Shown here: piece after piece, positions 33,265-42,642 of the stretch
Layout: each line of letters starts with the position of its first letter
Position numbering within the stretch: the first letter of the stretch is position 1
Source: Streptomyces sp. NWU339
Lineage (GTDB): Bacteria; Actinomycetota; Actinomycetes; Streptomycetales; Streptomycetaceae
Length of the DNA: 64,000 nucleotides
Direction: 5' to 3'
NCBI RefSeq assembly: GCF_003143855.1
Contig: NZ_QFRK01000008.1
Location: 62,001-126,000 of the forward strand
Translations under genes and position numbers: made by a program
Notes under the pieces: model-generated
Seen by the model: the letters and a program-made list of their open reading frames with translations, nothing else
Database searches by the model: none
Told to the model about the DNA's origin: nothing

Positions 33265-35576
33265 GCAGCGAAGCCGCCACCGTGCAGGCCGCACGGGCCG
33301 CGGAGGACGCCCCCCGTGCGGAACCGGTCCCGCACGGACTGGGCACCTCCCTGCCGGCCGCGGACACCCGCGCGAAGACCGAGGGCACCTTCCCGTACGC
33401 CGCCGACCTGTGGGCCGAGGGACTGTTGTGGGCGGCCGTGCTGCGCTCGCCCCACCCGCACGCGCGCATCGTGTCCATCGACACCACCCACGCGCGCGAG
33501 ATGCCCGGGGTGCGCGCCGTCGTCACCCACGAGGACGTCCCCGGCGACCCGCTGTACGGCCGTGGCCGCGCCGACCGCCCGGTCTTCGCCTCCGACGTCG
33601 TACGCCACCACGGCGAGGCCATCGCCGCCGTGGCCGCCGACCACCCGGACACCGCGCGGCTGGCCGCCGCCGCCGTCATCGTCGAGTACGAGGTGCTCGA
33701 CCCGGTGATCGACCCCGAACAGGCCTTCGAGGCCGAGCCGTTGCACCCCGACGGCAACCTGATCCGGCACATCCCGCTGCGCCACGGCGACCCGGACGCG
33801 GTCGGTGACCTCGTCGTCGAGGGCCTGTACCGCATCGGCCGCCAGGACCCCGCCCCCATCGGCGCCGAGGCCGGACTCGCCGTACCCCGCCCCGACGGGG
33901 GCGTCGAGCTGTACCTGGCCTCCACCGACCCGCACGGCGACCGGGACGCCGCCGCCGCCGCGTTCGGCCTGGAACCCGACCGCGTCAAGGTCGTCGTCAC
34001 CGGTGTGCCCGGAGCCGTCGCCGACCGCGAGGACCGGAGCTTCCAGCTGCCGCTCGGCCTGCTGGCGCTGAGGACCGGCTGCCCGGTCAAACTCACCGCC
34101 ACGCGCGAGGAGTCCTTCCTCGGCCATGCCCACCGGCACCCCACCCTGCTGCGCTACCGCCACCACGCCGACGCCGAGGGCAAACTGGTGAAGGTCGAGG
34201 CGCAGATCCTGCTCGACGCGGGCGCCTACGCCGACACGTCCTCGGAGGCCCTGGCCGCCGCCGTCGCCTTCGCCTGCGGCCCCTACGTCGTCCCGAACGC
34301 CTTCATCGAGGGCTGGGCGGTCCGCACCAACAACCCGCCCTCCGGCCATGTGCGCGGCGAGGGCGCCCTGCAGGTGTGCGCCGCCCACGAGGCGCAGATG
34401 GACAAGCTGGCCAAGAAACTCGGCCTCGACCCGGCCGAGTTGCGCCTGCGCAACGTCATGGCGACCGGCGACGTGCTGCCCACCGGCCAGACCGTGACCT
34501 GCCCCGCCCCGGTCGCCGAACTCCTCCAAGCGGTGAAGGACTTCCCGCTGCCGCCGCTGCCCAAGGACACCCCCGCGGAGGAGTGGCTGCTGCCCGGCGG
34601 CCCCGAGGGCGCCGGGGAACCGGGCGCGGTGCGCCGCGGTGTGGGCTACGGCCTCGGCATGGTGCACATGCTCGGCGGCGAGGGCGCGGACGAGGTGTCC
34701 ACGGCCACCGTGAAGGTCCAGGACGGCGTGGCGACGGTGCTGTGCGCGGCCGTCGAGACCGGACAGGGCTTCACCACACTGGCCCGGCAGATCGTCCAGG
34801 AGGTCCTCGGCGTCGACGAGGTGCGGGTGGCCCCCGTGGACACCGACCAGCCCCCGGCGGGCGCGGGCTGCCGCGGCCGGCACACCTGGGTGTCGGGCGG
34901 CGCGGTGGAGCGCGCGGCGAAGATGGTCCGCACCCAGCTCCTCCAGCCCCTGGCCCACAAGTTCGGCATGTCCGCCGAGCTGCTCCAGATCACCGACGGC
35001 AGGATCACCTCGTACGACGGGGTGCTGTCGACGACCGTCGCCGAGGCCCTGGACGGCAAGGAACTGTGGGCCACCGCCCAGTGCCGTCCGCACCCCACGG
35101 AACCCCTGGACGAATCCGGCCAGGGCGACGCCTTCGTCGGGATGTCCTTCTGCGCGATCCGCGCGGTGGTCGACGTCGACATCGAGATCGGCTCGGTACG
35201 GGTCGTGGAGCTGGCCGTCGCCCAGGACGTGGGCCGGGTGCTGAACCCGGCTCAGCTGGCCGCCCGGATCGAGGCGGGGGTGACCCAGGGCCTGGGCGCC
35301 GCGCTCACCGAGAACCTGCGCACGCCCCGCGGCCTGATCCGCCACCCCGACCTCACCGGCTACGCCCTCCCGACCGCCCTGGACGCACCCGACATCCAGA
35401 TCGTGAAGCTCCTGGAGGAGCGGGACGTGGTCGCGCCCTTCGGCGCGAAGGCGGTCAGCGCGGTGCCGGTGGTGACCTCCCCGGCGGCCATCGCCTCCGC
35501 CGTCCGGGCCGCCACCGGCCGCCCGGTCAACCGCCTGCCGATCCGTCCCCAGGCCGCGGTGGTGACCAGCGGCTGA
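33261..35576 (+). CDS. Molybdopterin-binding subunit homologue with degenerate active-site motifs
   Basis: A 771-residue protein of the xanthine dehydrogenase/CoxL large-subunit family. The hammerhead domain begins near residue 38 (KTEGTFPYAADLWAEGLLWA). ETGQGFTTLARQIVQEVLG and the ending AATGRPVNRLPI fit the family. However, the usual GGGFGGK cofactor motif reads GVPGAVA at about 248. RGFG reads RGEG, and the KAVGEPP active-site segment reads KAVSAVP at about 730-736, so the catalytic Glu is Ala. The complex may bind cofactor differently or act without the usual hydroxylation. The GTG start overlaps the previous gene (GTGA). Confidence 0.85.
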   Translation: MSSEAATVQAARAAEDAPRAEPVPHGLGTSLPAADTRAKTEGTFPYAADLWAEGLLWAAVLRSPHPHARIVSIDTTHAREMPGVRAVVTHEDVPGDPLYGRGRADRPVFASDVVRHHGEAIAAVAADHPDTARLAAAAVIVEYEVLDPVIDPEQAFEAEPLHPDGNLIRHIPLRHGDPDAVGDLVVEGLYRIGRQDPAPIGAEAGLAVPRPDGGVELYLASTDPHGDRDAAAAAFGLEPDRVKVVVTGVPGAVADREDRSFQLPLGLLALRTGCPVKLTATREESFLGHAHRHPTLLRYRHHADAEGKLVKVEAQILLDAGAYADTSSEALAAAVAFACGPYVVPNAFIEGWAVRTNNPPSGHVRGEGALQVCAAHEAQMDKLAKKLGLDPAELRLRNVMATGDVLPTGQTVTCPAPVAELLQAVKDFPLPPLPKDTPAEEWLLPGGPEGAGEPGAVRRGVGYGLGMVHMLGGEGADEVSTATVKVQDGVATVLCAAVETGQGFTTLARQIVQEVLGVDEVRVAPVDTDQPPAGAGCRGRHTWVSGGAVERAAKMVRTQLLQPLAHKFGMSAELLQITDGRITSYDGVLSTTVAEALDGKELWATAQCRPHPTEPLDESGQGDAFVGMSFCAIRAVVDVDIEIGSVRVVELAVAQDVGRVLNPAQLAARIEAGVTQGLGAALTENLRTPRGLIRHPDLTGYALPTALDAPDIQIVKLLEERDVVAPFGAKAVSAVPVVTSPAAIASAVRAATGRPVNRLPIRPQAAVVTSG

Positions 35577-35879
35577 CGGCGGCTGCCGGAGAAGGTATTT
35601 CAGGTTGATTCGCGGGCGAAGGCAACGCACAGTGGTGTTCGCGCGTCTTGTGGGGTGAGGGCGGCCGTGTCCGTGGGCGGCCGCCTGTCCGTCCGGCCGT
35701 TCGCCGGGCCGTCCGTTGTGGACCGGGGCGTTGTCAGTGGCGGCACGTAGTCTTCCGAGTGGTGGGGGGCGGCTGCCGACCCTGAGGCGCGGGGCCCTCC
35801 TGCGCCCGGGCAGGGAGGAGCCGTCCGGAGCGGCGGAGCACGGGACACGGGACTGAGCACACGAATGCGCGGGGGAGCC
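35577..35879. other. 303-base region before the SUKH-like gene
   Basis: It holds several G-rich runs and repeated gtccg units but no gene. TTGTCA at 35731-35736 and TAGTCT at 35748-35753 are too close to form a normal promoter. A GGGGGAG ribosome-binding site lies two bases before the ATG at 35880. Confidence 0.4.
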
Positions 35880-37091
35880 ATGAGCACGATCGACACCGTT
35901 GCTGCGGATGTCGCGGATGTCGCGGCAGCGATCACCCTGACCGAGGACGCCCTCGATCCGTTCGTCACGCACGCGTCCACGCGCCGCTGGCTGACCGGCC
36001 CCGGACTCCCCTGCGACAGCGGCCTGTTCAGTTTCGCGCGGCTGCGGACCGAGGGCCTGCGCACCGTCGCCGGCTCGACGGGCGGCGCGGGGGACGCGGG
36101 CGACCGGCTCTCCGCGGAGCTGCGGGACCAGCTGGTCATCGGCGGGCTGCTCGGCCCGGCCGGCACGGAGACCGAGTCGGTCCTGCTGGACGGGGCCACC
36201 GGCGAGGTCTCGACGACGTACTTCTTCCACGACCGCCCCGACCGCCCCGACCTGATGGACATCCGACCGCTCGCCCCGTCACTGCCGACCCTGGTGCGGT
36301 TCGCCGCCGCGACGGACGAACTGGCGGGGCTGCGCGGCCAGTTCGCCGCCTACGCGGGCCGCTACGGCACGAAGGCGGTCGCCGAGGCCTCGCGGCAGCT
36401 GCTCGCGGTGTTCGAGGAGGGCGCGGACGGCGAGCCGGCCCCGCTGTGGCGGATGGCCGCGCTGATCCGGCCGCTGGCCCTGGTGGCGGGCCCGGGCACG
36501 GCCTCGGGGCTCGCCCTCGACCTCCCCGTGCGCCTGCTGGACCAGGAGTTCGGCCGGGGCGGTGTGGTCCGCTTCGAGGAGGTCGACTTCCCCGCGACGC
36601 TGACGCACGGCCCGACCCGGCGCTTCCTGTGCGAGACGGGCCTGCCCGAGGACGGCTTCCTGTTCCAGCTGGACACCGACCTGCCGCTGCGGACCCTCAC
36701 GGAGTACTACGCCGACGGCGAGGGCGGGTTCCCGCCCGACCGCCTCCCCGCCCACGCCGACCGGCTCATACGCCTCGGCCACCTGACCGACGACCACAGC
36801 CTGGTCGTCGACGGCGCCACCGGCGCGGTCCTGAACTGGAGCGAACCGGACTCCGTCCTGTACCCGCTGAACACGGACATCTCGACCCTCGCCTTCACCC
36901 TCTGGCTGCTGCACCGCGAGCACGCCATCGACGAGGAGTCGGGCCACGCGCTGACCAGTGAGACGTACGACCAGCTGGCCATGACGATGATCCAGGTCCT
37001 GTCCGCCGTCGACCCCACGGGCGCCACGACCGACGCGGACTGGCACTACTGGACGGAGCTGTTCCAGGACGAAGCGGGCGGAGTGCTCTGA
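35880..37091 (+). CDS. Tandem SUKH-4-like immunity-fold protein
   Basis: A 403-residue cytoplasmic-looking protein built of two similar halves. The first half has DPFVTHASTRRWLTGPGLPC-, FSFARL and LLDGATGEVS. The second has FPATLTHGPTRRFLCETGLP, FQLDTD and LVVDGATGAVL. The shared pattern (T-H-x-x-TRR-[FW]-L-x-x-x-GLP, then DGATG) is that of SUKH-4 proteins, which are often immunity proteins against polymorphic toxins but are also housekeeping regulators in Streptomyces. No toxin gene lies next to it. The duplication is clear to the eye; function is unknown. Confidence 0.75.
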   Translation: MSTIDTVAADVADVAAAITLTEDALDPFVTHASTRRWLTGPGLPCDSGLFSFARLRTEGLRTVAGSTGGAGDAGDRLSAELRDQLVIGGLLGPAGTETESVLLDGATGEVSTTYFFHDRPDRPDLMDIRPLAPSLPTLVRFAAATDELAGLRGQFAAYAGRYGTKAVAEASRQLLAVFEEGADGEPAPLWRMAALIRPLALVAGPGTASGLALDLPVRLLDQEFGRGGVVRFEEVDFPATLTHGPTRRFLCETGLPEDGFLFQLDTDLPLRTLTEYYADGEGGFPPDRLPAHADRLIRLGHLTDDHSLVVDGATGAVLNWSEPDSVLYPLNTDISTLAFTLWLLHREHAIDEESGHALTSETYDQLAMTMIQVLSAVDPTGATTDADWHYWTELFQDEAGGVL

Positions 37092-37114
37092 GCGACGCAC
37101 CCCGCCCGCACCGG

Positions 37115-37186
37115 AGGCCGTGGCGGGAATCGAACCCGCGTCATTCGATTTGCAGTCGAACCCCTCGGCCACTCGGGCACACGGCC
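37115..37186 (-). tRNA. tRNA-Cys (anticodon GCA)
   Basis: On the minus strand the acceptor stem GGCCGTG (from 37186) pairs with CACGGCC. The anticodon stem TTCGA/TCGAA holds loop CTGCAAA with anticodon GCA. The T-arm is GCGGG-TTCGATT-CCCGC. The discriminator base is T at 37115, expected for tRNA-Cys. CCA is not encoded. Length is 72 bases. Confidence 0.93.
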
Positions 37187-37414
37187 GGGCCGGAGACGAG
37201 GCGTGTCCTTCGGTGCCCCGCCGCCGTGAACTCGGTACGCCGACCGTACGGCGGGCCGGCAGCGGTGCTCAAGGAATTCCGGGGCGCCGCAACGGGACTG
37301 CCACACGCCGTTCATGAACCCCGTCCGGCCGGCGGGGGAGTAGGACCAAGGTCCCGGTGCCGGACCGACCTCCGACAGGAGTGATGCCCTGCCGCGGCCC
37401 TTACCCTGGCGGTC

Positions 37415-38881
37415 ATGACCGCCCTGAATTCCCGCGACACCGGGGTCGCTGAGACCCCCGACGCCCCCGGACCCGTCCCACCCGCCGAACGCGACGAGAC
37501 CGTGCTGAGCGGCCCCTACCGGGCGCTGAGCATCGGGATCGTCTCCGTGGTGCTGCTGATCGCCTTCGAGGCGACCGCGGTCGGTACGGCGATGCCGGTG
37601 GCGGCGCGGGAGCTGGACGGGGTGTCCTTGTACGCGTTCGCGTTCTCGGGGTACTTCACGACGAGCCTGTTCGGCATGGTGCTCTCCGGCCAGTGGTCGG
37701 ACCGGCGCGGCCCGCTCGCGCCGCTGACCTGGGGCATCGCCTCCTTCGCCGTCGGTCTGCTGCTCTCCGGGACGGCGGGCGCGATGTGGCCGTTCATCCT
37801 CGGGCGGGCCGTGCAGGGGCTCGGCGGCGGGCTGGTGATCGTCGCGCTGTACGTCGTGGTCGGGCGGGCCTACCCGGAGCGGCTGAGGCCGGCGATCATG
37901 GCCGCGTTCGCGGCGAGCTGGGTCGTGCCGTCGATCGTCGGCCCGCTGGCCTCCGGCGCGGTGACCGAACACCTCGGCTGGCGGTGGGTGTTCCTCGGCA
38001 TCCCGGCGCTGGTGGTGTTCCCGCTGGCCCTGGCGCTGCCGCAGATACGCCGCCTGGCCTCCGGTCCGGTGAGCGACGGCGCGGACGGGCCTGCCTCCTT
38101 CGACCGCCGCCGCATCCGGCTGGCCCTGGCGATCTCCTTCGGCGCCGGACTGCTCCAGTACGCCGCCCAGGACCTGCGCTGGTTCTCCCTGCTGCCGGGC
38201 GCGGCGGGCGTGGCGCTGCTCGTCCCCGCGGTGCTGGGGCTGCTCCCGCACGGCACGTGGCGGGCGGCCCGCGGACTGCCCTCGGTGGTACTGCTGCGCG
38301 GCGTCGCCGCCGGGTCCTTCATCGCCGCGGAGTCCTTCGTCCCGCTGATGCTGGTCACCCAGCGGGGACTCAGCCCCACGCTCGCCGGGTTCTCGCTCGC
38401 GGCGGGCGGCGTGACCTGGGCACTGGGCTCCTGGCTCCAGTCGCGGCCGCGGCTGGAGCCGTACCGGGAGCGGCTGATGACCCTCGGGATGGTGCTGGTG
38501 GCGGCGGCCATCGCGGGGGCCCCGAGCGTGCTGGTCCCCGCGGTGCCCGCCTGGGCGACGGCCGTCGCCTGGGCCTTCGGCTGCCTCGGGATGGGCCTGG
38601 TGATCTCCTCCACCAGCGTGCTGCTGCTCCAGCTCTCCGCCCCCGAGGAGGCCGGCACCAACTCCGCCGCGCTCCAGATCTCCGACGGCCTCTCCAACGT
38701 CCTCCTGCTGGCCGTCGGCGGCGCGGCCTTCGCCGCCCTCGGCGGCGGCGCGGCCGGCCACGCCGTCGTGGAGGCCGCCGGCACCGGCTCCCACCCGGCC
38801 GCCTTCGCCGCGGTGTTCCTGCCGATGGCGGCGGTGGCCCTGGCGGGCGTGTGGGTGACGACGCGGCTGCGGCGGTTGTGA
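37415..38881 (+). CDS. MFS-family efflux transporter
   Basis: A 488-residue membrane protein with about fourteen hydrophobic segments. The loop between segments 2 and 3 has GQWSDRRGPLAP (MFS signature), and GRAVQGLGGGLVIVALYVVVG is the motif-C-like region of drug exporters of the DHA2/EmrB type. TTACCCT lies a dozen bases before the ATG, so the transcript may be leaderless. It is a single gene beside tRNA-Cys with no linked regulator. Substrate unknown. Confidence 0.85.
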   Translation: MTALNSRDTGVAETPDAPGPVPPAERDETVLSGPYRALSIGIVSVVLLIAFEATAVGTAMPVAARELDGVSLYAFAFSGYFTTSLFGMVLSGQWSDRRGPLAPLTWGIASFAVGLLLSGTAGAMWPFILGRAVQGLGGGLVIVALYVVVGRAYPERLRPAIMAAFAASWVVPSIVGPLASGAVTEHLGWRWVFLGIPALVVFPLALALPQIRRLASGPVSDGADGPASFDRRRIRLALAISFGAGLLQYAAQDLRWFSLLPGAAGVALLVPAVLGLLPHGTWRAARGLPSVVLLRGVAAGSFIAAESFVPLMLVTQRGLSPTLAGFSLAAGGVTWALGSWLQSRPRLEPYRERLMTLGMVLVAAAIAGAPSVLVPAVPAWATAVAWAFGCLGMGLVISSTSVLLLQLSAPEEAGTNSAALQISDGLSNVLLLAVGGAAFAALGGGAAGHAVVEAAGTGSHPAAFAAVFLPMAAVALAGVWVTTRLRRL

Positions 38882-39007
38882 CGTCGGTCCCACCCGGGAG
38901 TGGCCCGGCACGGCCCGCGTCATCGGGGTGCCGGGGCGCGGATATGGTGGCTCGGTCGTCATCGGCGGCCGAGCCGCCCGAACCAGCCCCCGTCCCCCAC
39001 GGAGACC

Positions 39008-40798
39008 GTGACTACCACCGCCGCTTCCGCCTCACACCACCTGTCCCCCGCCTTTCCCGGCCGCGCCCCCTGGGGCACCGCCGGGAAACTGCGTGCCTGG
39101 CAGCAGGGGGCGATGGAGAAGTACCTCCAGGAACAGCCGCGCGACTTCCTGGCGGTCGCCACCCCGGGCGCCGGAAAGACGACCTTCGCGCTGACGCTGG
39201 CCTCCTGGCTGCTGCACCACCACGTCGTGCAGCAGGTGACCGTCGTCGCGCCCACCGAGCACCTGAAGAAGCAGTGGGCCGAGGCCGCCGCGCGGATCGG
39301 CATCAAACTGGACCCCGAGTACAGCGCGGGCCCGCTCGGCAAGGACTACCACGGCGTCGCCGTCACCTACGCCGGTGTCGGGGTCCGCCCCATGCTGCAC
39401 CGCAACCGCGTCGAGCAGCGCAAGACCCTCGTCATCCTCGACGAGATCCACCACGCCGGTGACAGCAAGTCCTGGGGCGAGGCGTGCCTGGAGGCGTTCG
39501 AGCCGGCCACCCGCAGGCTGGCGCTCACCGGTACGCCGTTCCGGTCCGACACCAACCCCATCCCGTTCGTGGCGTACGAGGAGGGCGACGACGGCATCCG
39601 CCGGTCGGCCGCCGACTACACCTACGGCTACGGTTCCGCGCTCCGCGACAACGTCGTCCGCCCCGTCATCTTCCTCTCCTACAGCGGCAACATGCGCTGG
39701 CGCACCAAGGCCGGCGACGAGGTCGAGGCCCGCCTCGGCGAGCCCATGACCAAGGACGCGATCAGCCAGGCCTGGCGCACCGCCCTCGACCCGCGCGGCG
39801 AGTGGATGCCGTCCGTGCTGCGCGCCGCCGACCAGCGGCTGACCGAGGTCAGGAAGTCCGTCCCGGACGCCGGGGCCCTCGTCATCGCCACCGACCAGGA
39901 CTCCGCCCGCGCCTACGCCAAGCTGATCCGCGAGATCACCGGCAGCAAGCCCACCGTCGTCCTGTCCGACGACACCGGCGCCTCGAAACGGATCGACGAC
40001 TTCAGCGGCAACGACGACCGCTGGATGGTCGCCGTCCGCATGGTCTCCGAGGGCGTCGACGTACCGCGCCTCGCGGTCGGCGTGTACGCCACCACCATCT
40101 CCACCCCGCTGTTCTTCGCCCAGGCCGTCGGCCGTTTCGTACGGTCCCGGCGGCGCGGCGAGACCGCGTCCGTGTTCCTGCCGACCATTCCGAACCTGCT
40201 GGAGTTCGCGAACGAGATGGAACGCGAACGCGACCACGTCCTCGACAAGCCCAAGAAGGACGGCGAGGAGGACCCGTACGCCGAGTCCGAGAAGGAGATG
40301 GACGAGGCGAACCGGGAGCAGGACGAGGACACCGGCGAGGACATGCTGCCCTTCGAGGCACTGGAGTCCGACGCCGTCTTCGACCGGGTCACCTACAACG
40401 GCGCCGACTTCGGCATGCAGGCCCACCCCGGCAGCGAGGAGGAGCAGGACTACCTCGGCATCCCGGGGCTCCTCGAACCCGACCAGGTGGAGCTGCTGCT
40501 GCAGAAGCGGCAGGCACGGCAGATCGCGCACAGCCGCAAGAAGCCGGACAGCGAGGCCGACCTGCTCGAACTGCCCGCCGAGCGGCGCCCCGTGGTCTCC
40601 CACAAGGAGATGATGGAACTGCGCCGGCAGCTCAACAACATGGTCGGCGCCTACGTCCACCAGAGCGGCAAACCACACGGCGTCATCCACACGGAGCTCC
40701 GCCGCGTCTGCGGCGGACCGCCCGCCGCGGAGGCCACGCCGGGCCAACTGCGCCAGCGGATCGCCAAGGTGCAGGAGTGGGCCACCCGCATGCGGTGA
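39008..40798 (+). CDS. DEAD/DEAH-box SF2 helicase-like ATPase
   Basis: A 596-residue protein. Walker A ATPGAGKTTFAL is at about 50-61, DEIHHAGDS at about 145, LTGTPFR follows, and the C-terminal RecA fold has FFAQAVGRFVRSRRRGETAS (motif VI). A charged acidic insertion (DGEEDPYAESEKEMDEANREQ) lies near residue 420. It resembles XPB/type-I-restriction-like single-strand or duplex translocases rather than RecQ. GTG 39008 follows GGAG. No partner nuclease is encoded nearby, so a defence role is not supported. Confidence 0.88.
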   Translation: MTTTAASASHHLSPAFPGRAPWGTAGKLRAWQQGAMEKYLQEQPRDFLAVATPGAGKTTFALTLASWLLHHHVVQQVTVVAPTEHLKKQWAEAAARIGIKLDPEYSAGPLGKDYHGVAVTYAGVGVRPMLHRNRVEQRKTLVILDEIHHAGDSKSWGEACLEAFEPATRRLALTGTPFRSDTNPIPFVAYEEGDDGIRRSAADYTYGYGSALRDNVVRPVIFLSYSGNMRWRTKAGDEVEARLGEPMTKDAISQAWRTALDPRGEWMPSVLRAADQRLTEVRKSVPDAGALVIATDQDSARAYAKLIREITGSKPTVVLSDDTGASKRIDDFSGNDDRWMVAVRMVSEGVDVPRLAVGVYATTISTPLFFAQAVGRFVRSRRRGETASVFLPTIPNLLEFANEMERERDHVLDKPKKDGEEDPYAESEKEMDEANREQDEDTGEDMLPFEALESDAVFDRVTYNGADFGMQAHPGSEEEQDYLGIPGLLEPDQVELLLQKRQARQIAHSRKKPDSEADLLELPAERRPVVSHKEMMELRRQLNNMVGAYVHQSGKPHGVIHTELRRVCGGPPAAEATPGQLRQRIAKVQEWATRMR

Positions 40799-41092
40799 CC
40801 CCCTGCGCCGGCACACGTCCGGTGGGCGAACCGGGACAAACGGCGCCAGTTCAGAGGTGATGGTGCCCGGATTCTGGACAAAGCCTTCCGCTGACCGGAC
40901 CGGCTCGCTACTGTCCGGCTACGCACACGCCCCGTGGCAGCGCCGCCGCGGAGCGCAGCCGTGAAGCGACCGTGCCCGGGACATGGCCGGGCCGCCGGCC
41001 GATCGGCGGCCTCTGAAGCGCGTCGCCGACGGGACTCGGTGACGCACATGCCGCGAGGGGGCCGTCGACCTCACCACGAAGGAGTGGGCGTC
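40799..41092. other. region before the IclR gene
   Basis: About 294 bases with a ttcagaggtgatgg stretch and GC-rich repeats of gccg. A ribosome-binding site, GGAG at 41081-41084, precedes the IclR GTG. No further element is assigned. Confidence 0.35.
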
Positions 41093-41734
41093 GTGACCGC
41101 GGAGACCTCTCAGACGCTCGACCGGGGACTGCGGGTCCTCAAGCTGCTGGCCGATACGGACCACGGCCTGACCGTCACCGAGCTTTCCCACAGACTGGGC
41201 GTGAACCGGACCGTTGTGTACCGGTTGCTCGCCACACTGGAACAGCACGCGCTGGTGCGCCGTGACCTCGGCGGCCGGGCCCGGGTCGGGCTCGGCGTGC
41301 TGCGGCTGGGCCGTCAGGTGCATCCGCTGGTACGGGAGGCGGCGATGCCGGCCCTCAGGTCACTGGCGGAGGACATAGGCGCGACCGCGCACCTGACCCT
41401 GGTCGACGGGGCGGAGGCGCTGGCCGTGGCGGTGGTGGAACCTTCGTGGACGGACTACCACGTCGCCTACCGCGCCGGGTTCCGGCACCCGCTGGAACGG
41501 GGCGCCGCCGGCAAGGCGATCATCTCGGCCCGCCTGCAACGGCCCGGCGACCCCGGATACACCCTCACCCACGGCGAACTGGAGGCCGGGGCGTGCGGAG
41601 CGGCGGCGCCCCTGCTGGGGGTCACCGGGGTCGAGGGCAGCGTAGGCGTGGTGATGCTGGCCGAAGTGGTCCCCGAACGGGTCGGCCCCCGGGTCGTGGA
41701 CGCGGCCCGCGAGGTCGCGGAGGCGCTGCGCTGA
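41093..41734 (+). CDS. IclR-family transcriptional regulator
   Basis: A 213-residue regulator. The winged helix (QTLDRGLRVLKLLADTDHGL, then ELSHRLGVNRTVVYRLLATLEQ) is at about 6-60. The IclR effector domain has HLTLVDGAEALAVAVVEPSW and ends EVVPERVGPRVVDAAREVAEA. It is shorter than the usual 250 residues; the effector domain loses a piece after GKAIISAR. GTG 41093 has GGAG eight bases upstream. Its target is not obvious; the next gene is Lon-like and unrelated. Confidence 0.88.
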   Translation: MTAETSQTLDRGLRVLKLLADTDHGLTVTELSHRLGVNRTVVYRLLATLEQHALVRRDLGGRARVGLGVLRLGRQVHPLVREAAMPALRSLAEDIGATAHLTLVDGAEALAVAVVEPSWTDYHVAYRAGFRHPLERGAAGKAIISARLQRPGDPGYTLTHGELEAGACGAAAPLLGVTGVEGSVGVVMLAEVVPERVGPRVVDAAREVAEALR

Positions 41735-41824
41735 CGGTCGGGGACGCCGTGCCGAGCGCCGCGGGGCACTGCGCCGACGGCCGGCGGGGGCATCGCGGCG
41801 AGGGCGCCGCGTTAGATTGATCCC

Positions 41825-42616
41825 GTGCTCTCTCGCCTCACACGTCCCCAGGCCCTGGCCGTCTGCGCCGTTCCCGTCGTCGCCCTGCTGGCCACGGCGG
41901 CCTTCGCGCCGCTGCCGTTCTCGGTGGCGCAGCCGGGGCTGACGGCCGACGTGCTCGGCAAGAACAAGGGCACGCAGGTCATCACCATCTCCGGCGCGAA
42001 GACCCGCGGGACCACCGGGCAGCTGCGGATGACGACGATCGAGGCGACCTCCCCGGACACCCGGGTCGACCTCCCCGACGTGATCGACGGCTGGTTCGGC
42101 ACCGACCAGGCGGTCATGCCCCGCGACTCGGTCTACCCCTCCGGGGGCGACGTCAAGGAGATCGAGCGGTACAACGAGAAGCAGATGAAGAAGTCGCAGG
42201 ACGAGGCGACCCGGGCCGCGCTGGGCTACCTGGGCCTGGAGGGCAAGGGCGTCAAGGCCGAGCTGGAGCTCGCCGACGTCGGCGGTCCCAGCGCCGGCCT
42301 GCTGTTCTCCCTCGGCATCGTCGACAAGCTGAACGGCGACGGCAGCGGCGGCGACCTCACCGGCGGCCGGATCATCGCCGGTACGGGGACCATCGACGCG
42401 GACGGCACGGTCGGTGCCGTGGGCGGCGTGCCGCTGAAGACGCAGGCCGCCCGGCGGGACGGCGCGACCGTCTTCCTGGTGCCCGAGGCGGAATGCGGCC
42501 AGGCCCGGACCGAACTCCCCGAGGGGCTGCGCCTGATCCCGGTCACCACCCTCGAGGGCACCGTGGACGCCCTGGTCTCCCTGCAGAAGGGCACCGGCAA
42601 GGTCCCCAGCTGCTGA
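41825..42616 (+). CDS. Membrane-anchored Lon-like (S16) serine protease
   Basis: A 263-residue protein. An N-terminal hydrophobic signal/anchor (ALAVCAVPVVALLATAAFA) is followed by a PDZ-like part and the Lon catalytic fold. Ser156 in DVGGPSAGLLFSLG and Lys205 in GGVPLKTQAARRDGAT form the Ser-Lys dyad. It has no ATPase domain, so it is an ATP-independent, extracytoplasmic protease of unknown substrate. TAGATT at 41812-41817 sits eight bases before the GTG start, so a leaderless transcript is likely. Confidence 0.85.
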   Translation: MLSRLTRPQALAVCAVPVVALLATAAFAPLPFSVAQPGLTADVLGKNKGTQVITISGAKTRGTTGQLRMTTIEATSPDTRVDLPDVIDGWFGTDQAVMPRDSVYPSGGDVKEIERYNEKQMKKSQDEATRAALGYLGLEGKGVKAELELADVGGPSAGLLFSLGIVDKLNGDGSGGDLTGGRIIAGTGTIDADGTVGAVGGVPLKTQAARRDGATVFLVPEAECGQARTELPEGLRLIPVTTLEGTVDALVSLQKGTGKVPSC

Positions 42617-42642
42617 CCGGGCGGCGCCGCCCCGCACCGCCG

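Noticed and set aside
33237..36230. A ~1000-codon minus frame opposite the molybdenum-hydroxylase large subunit
   Set aside because: No domain is recognisable; the plus frame aligns with a known family over its full length.
37115..37414. Integration site of a mobile element at tRNA-Cys
   Set aside because: No integrase, no direct repeat of the tRNA 3' end, and core genes lie on both sides.
39008..40798. Phage-defence system around the SF2 helicase
   Set aside because: Neighbours are an MFS pump and an IclR regulator; no nuclease, methylase or sensor gene accompanies it, so defence is unsupported.
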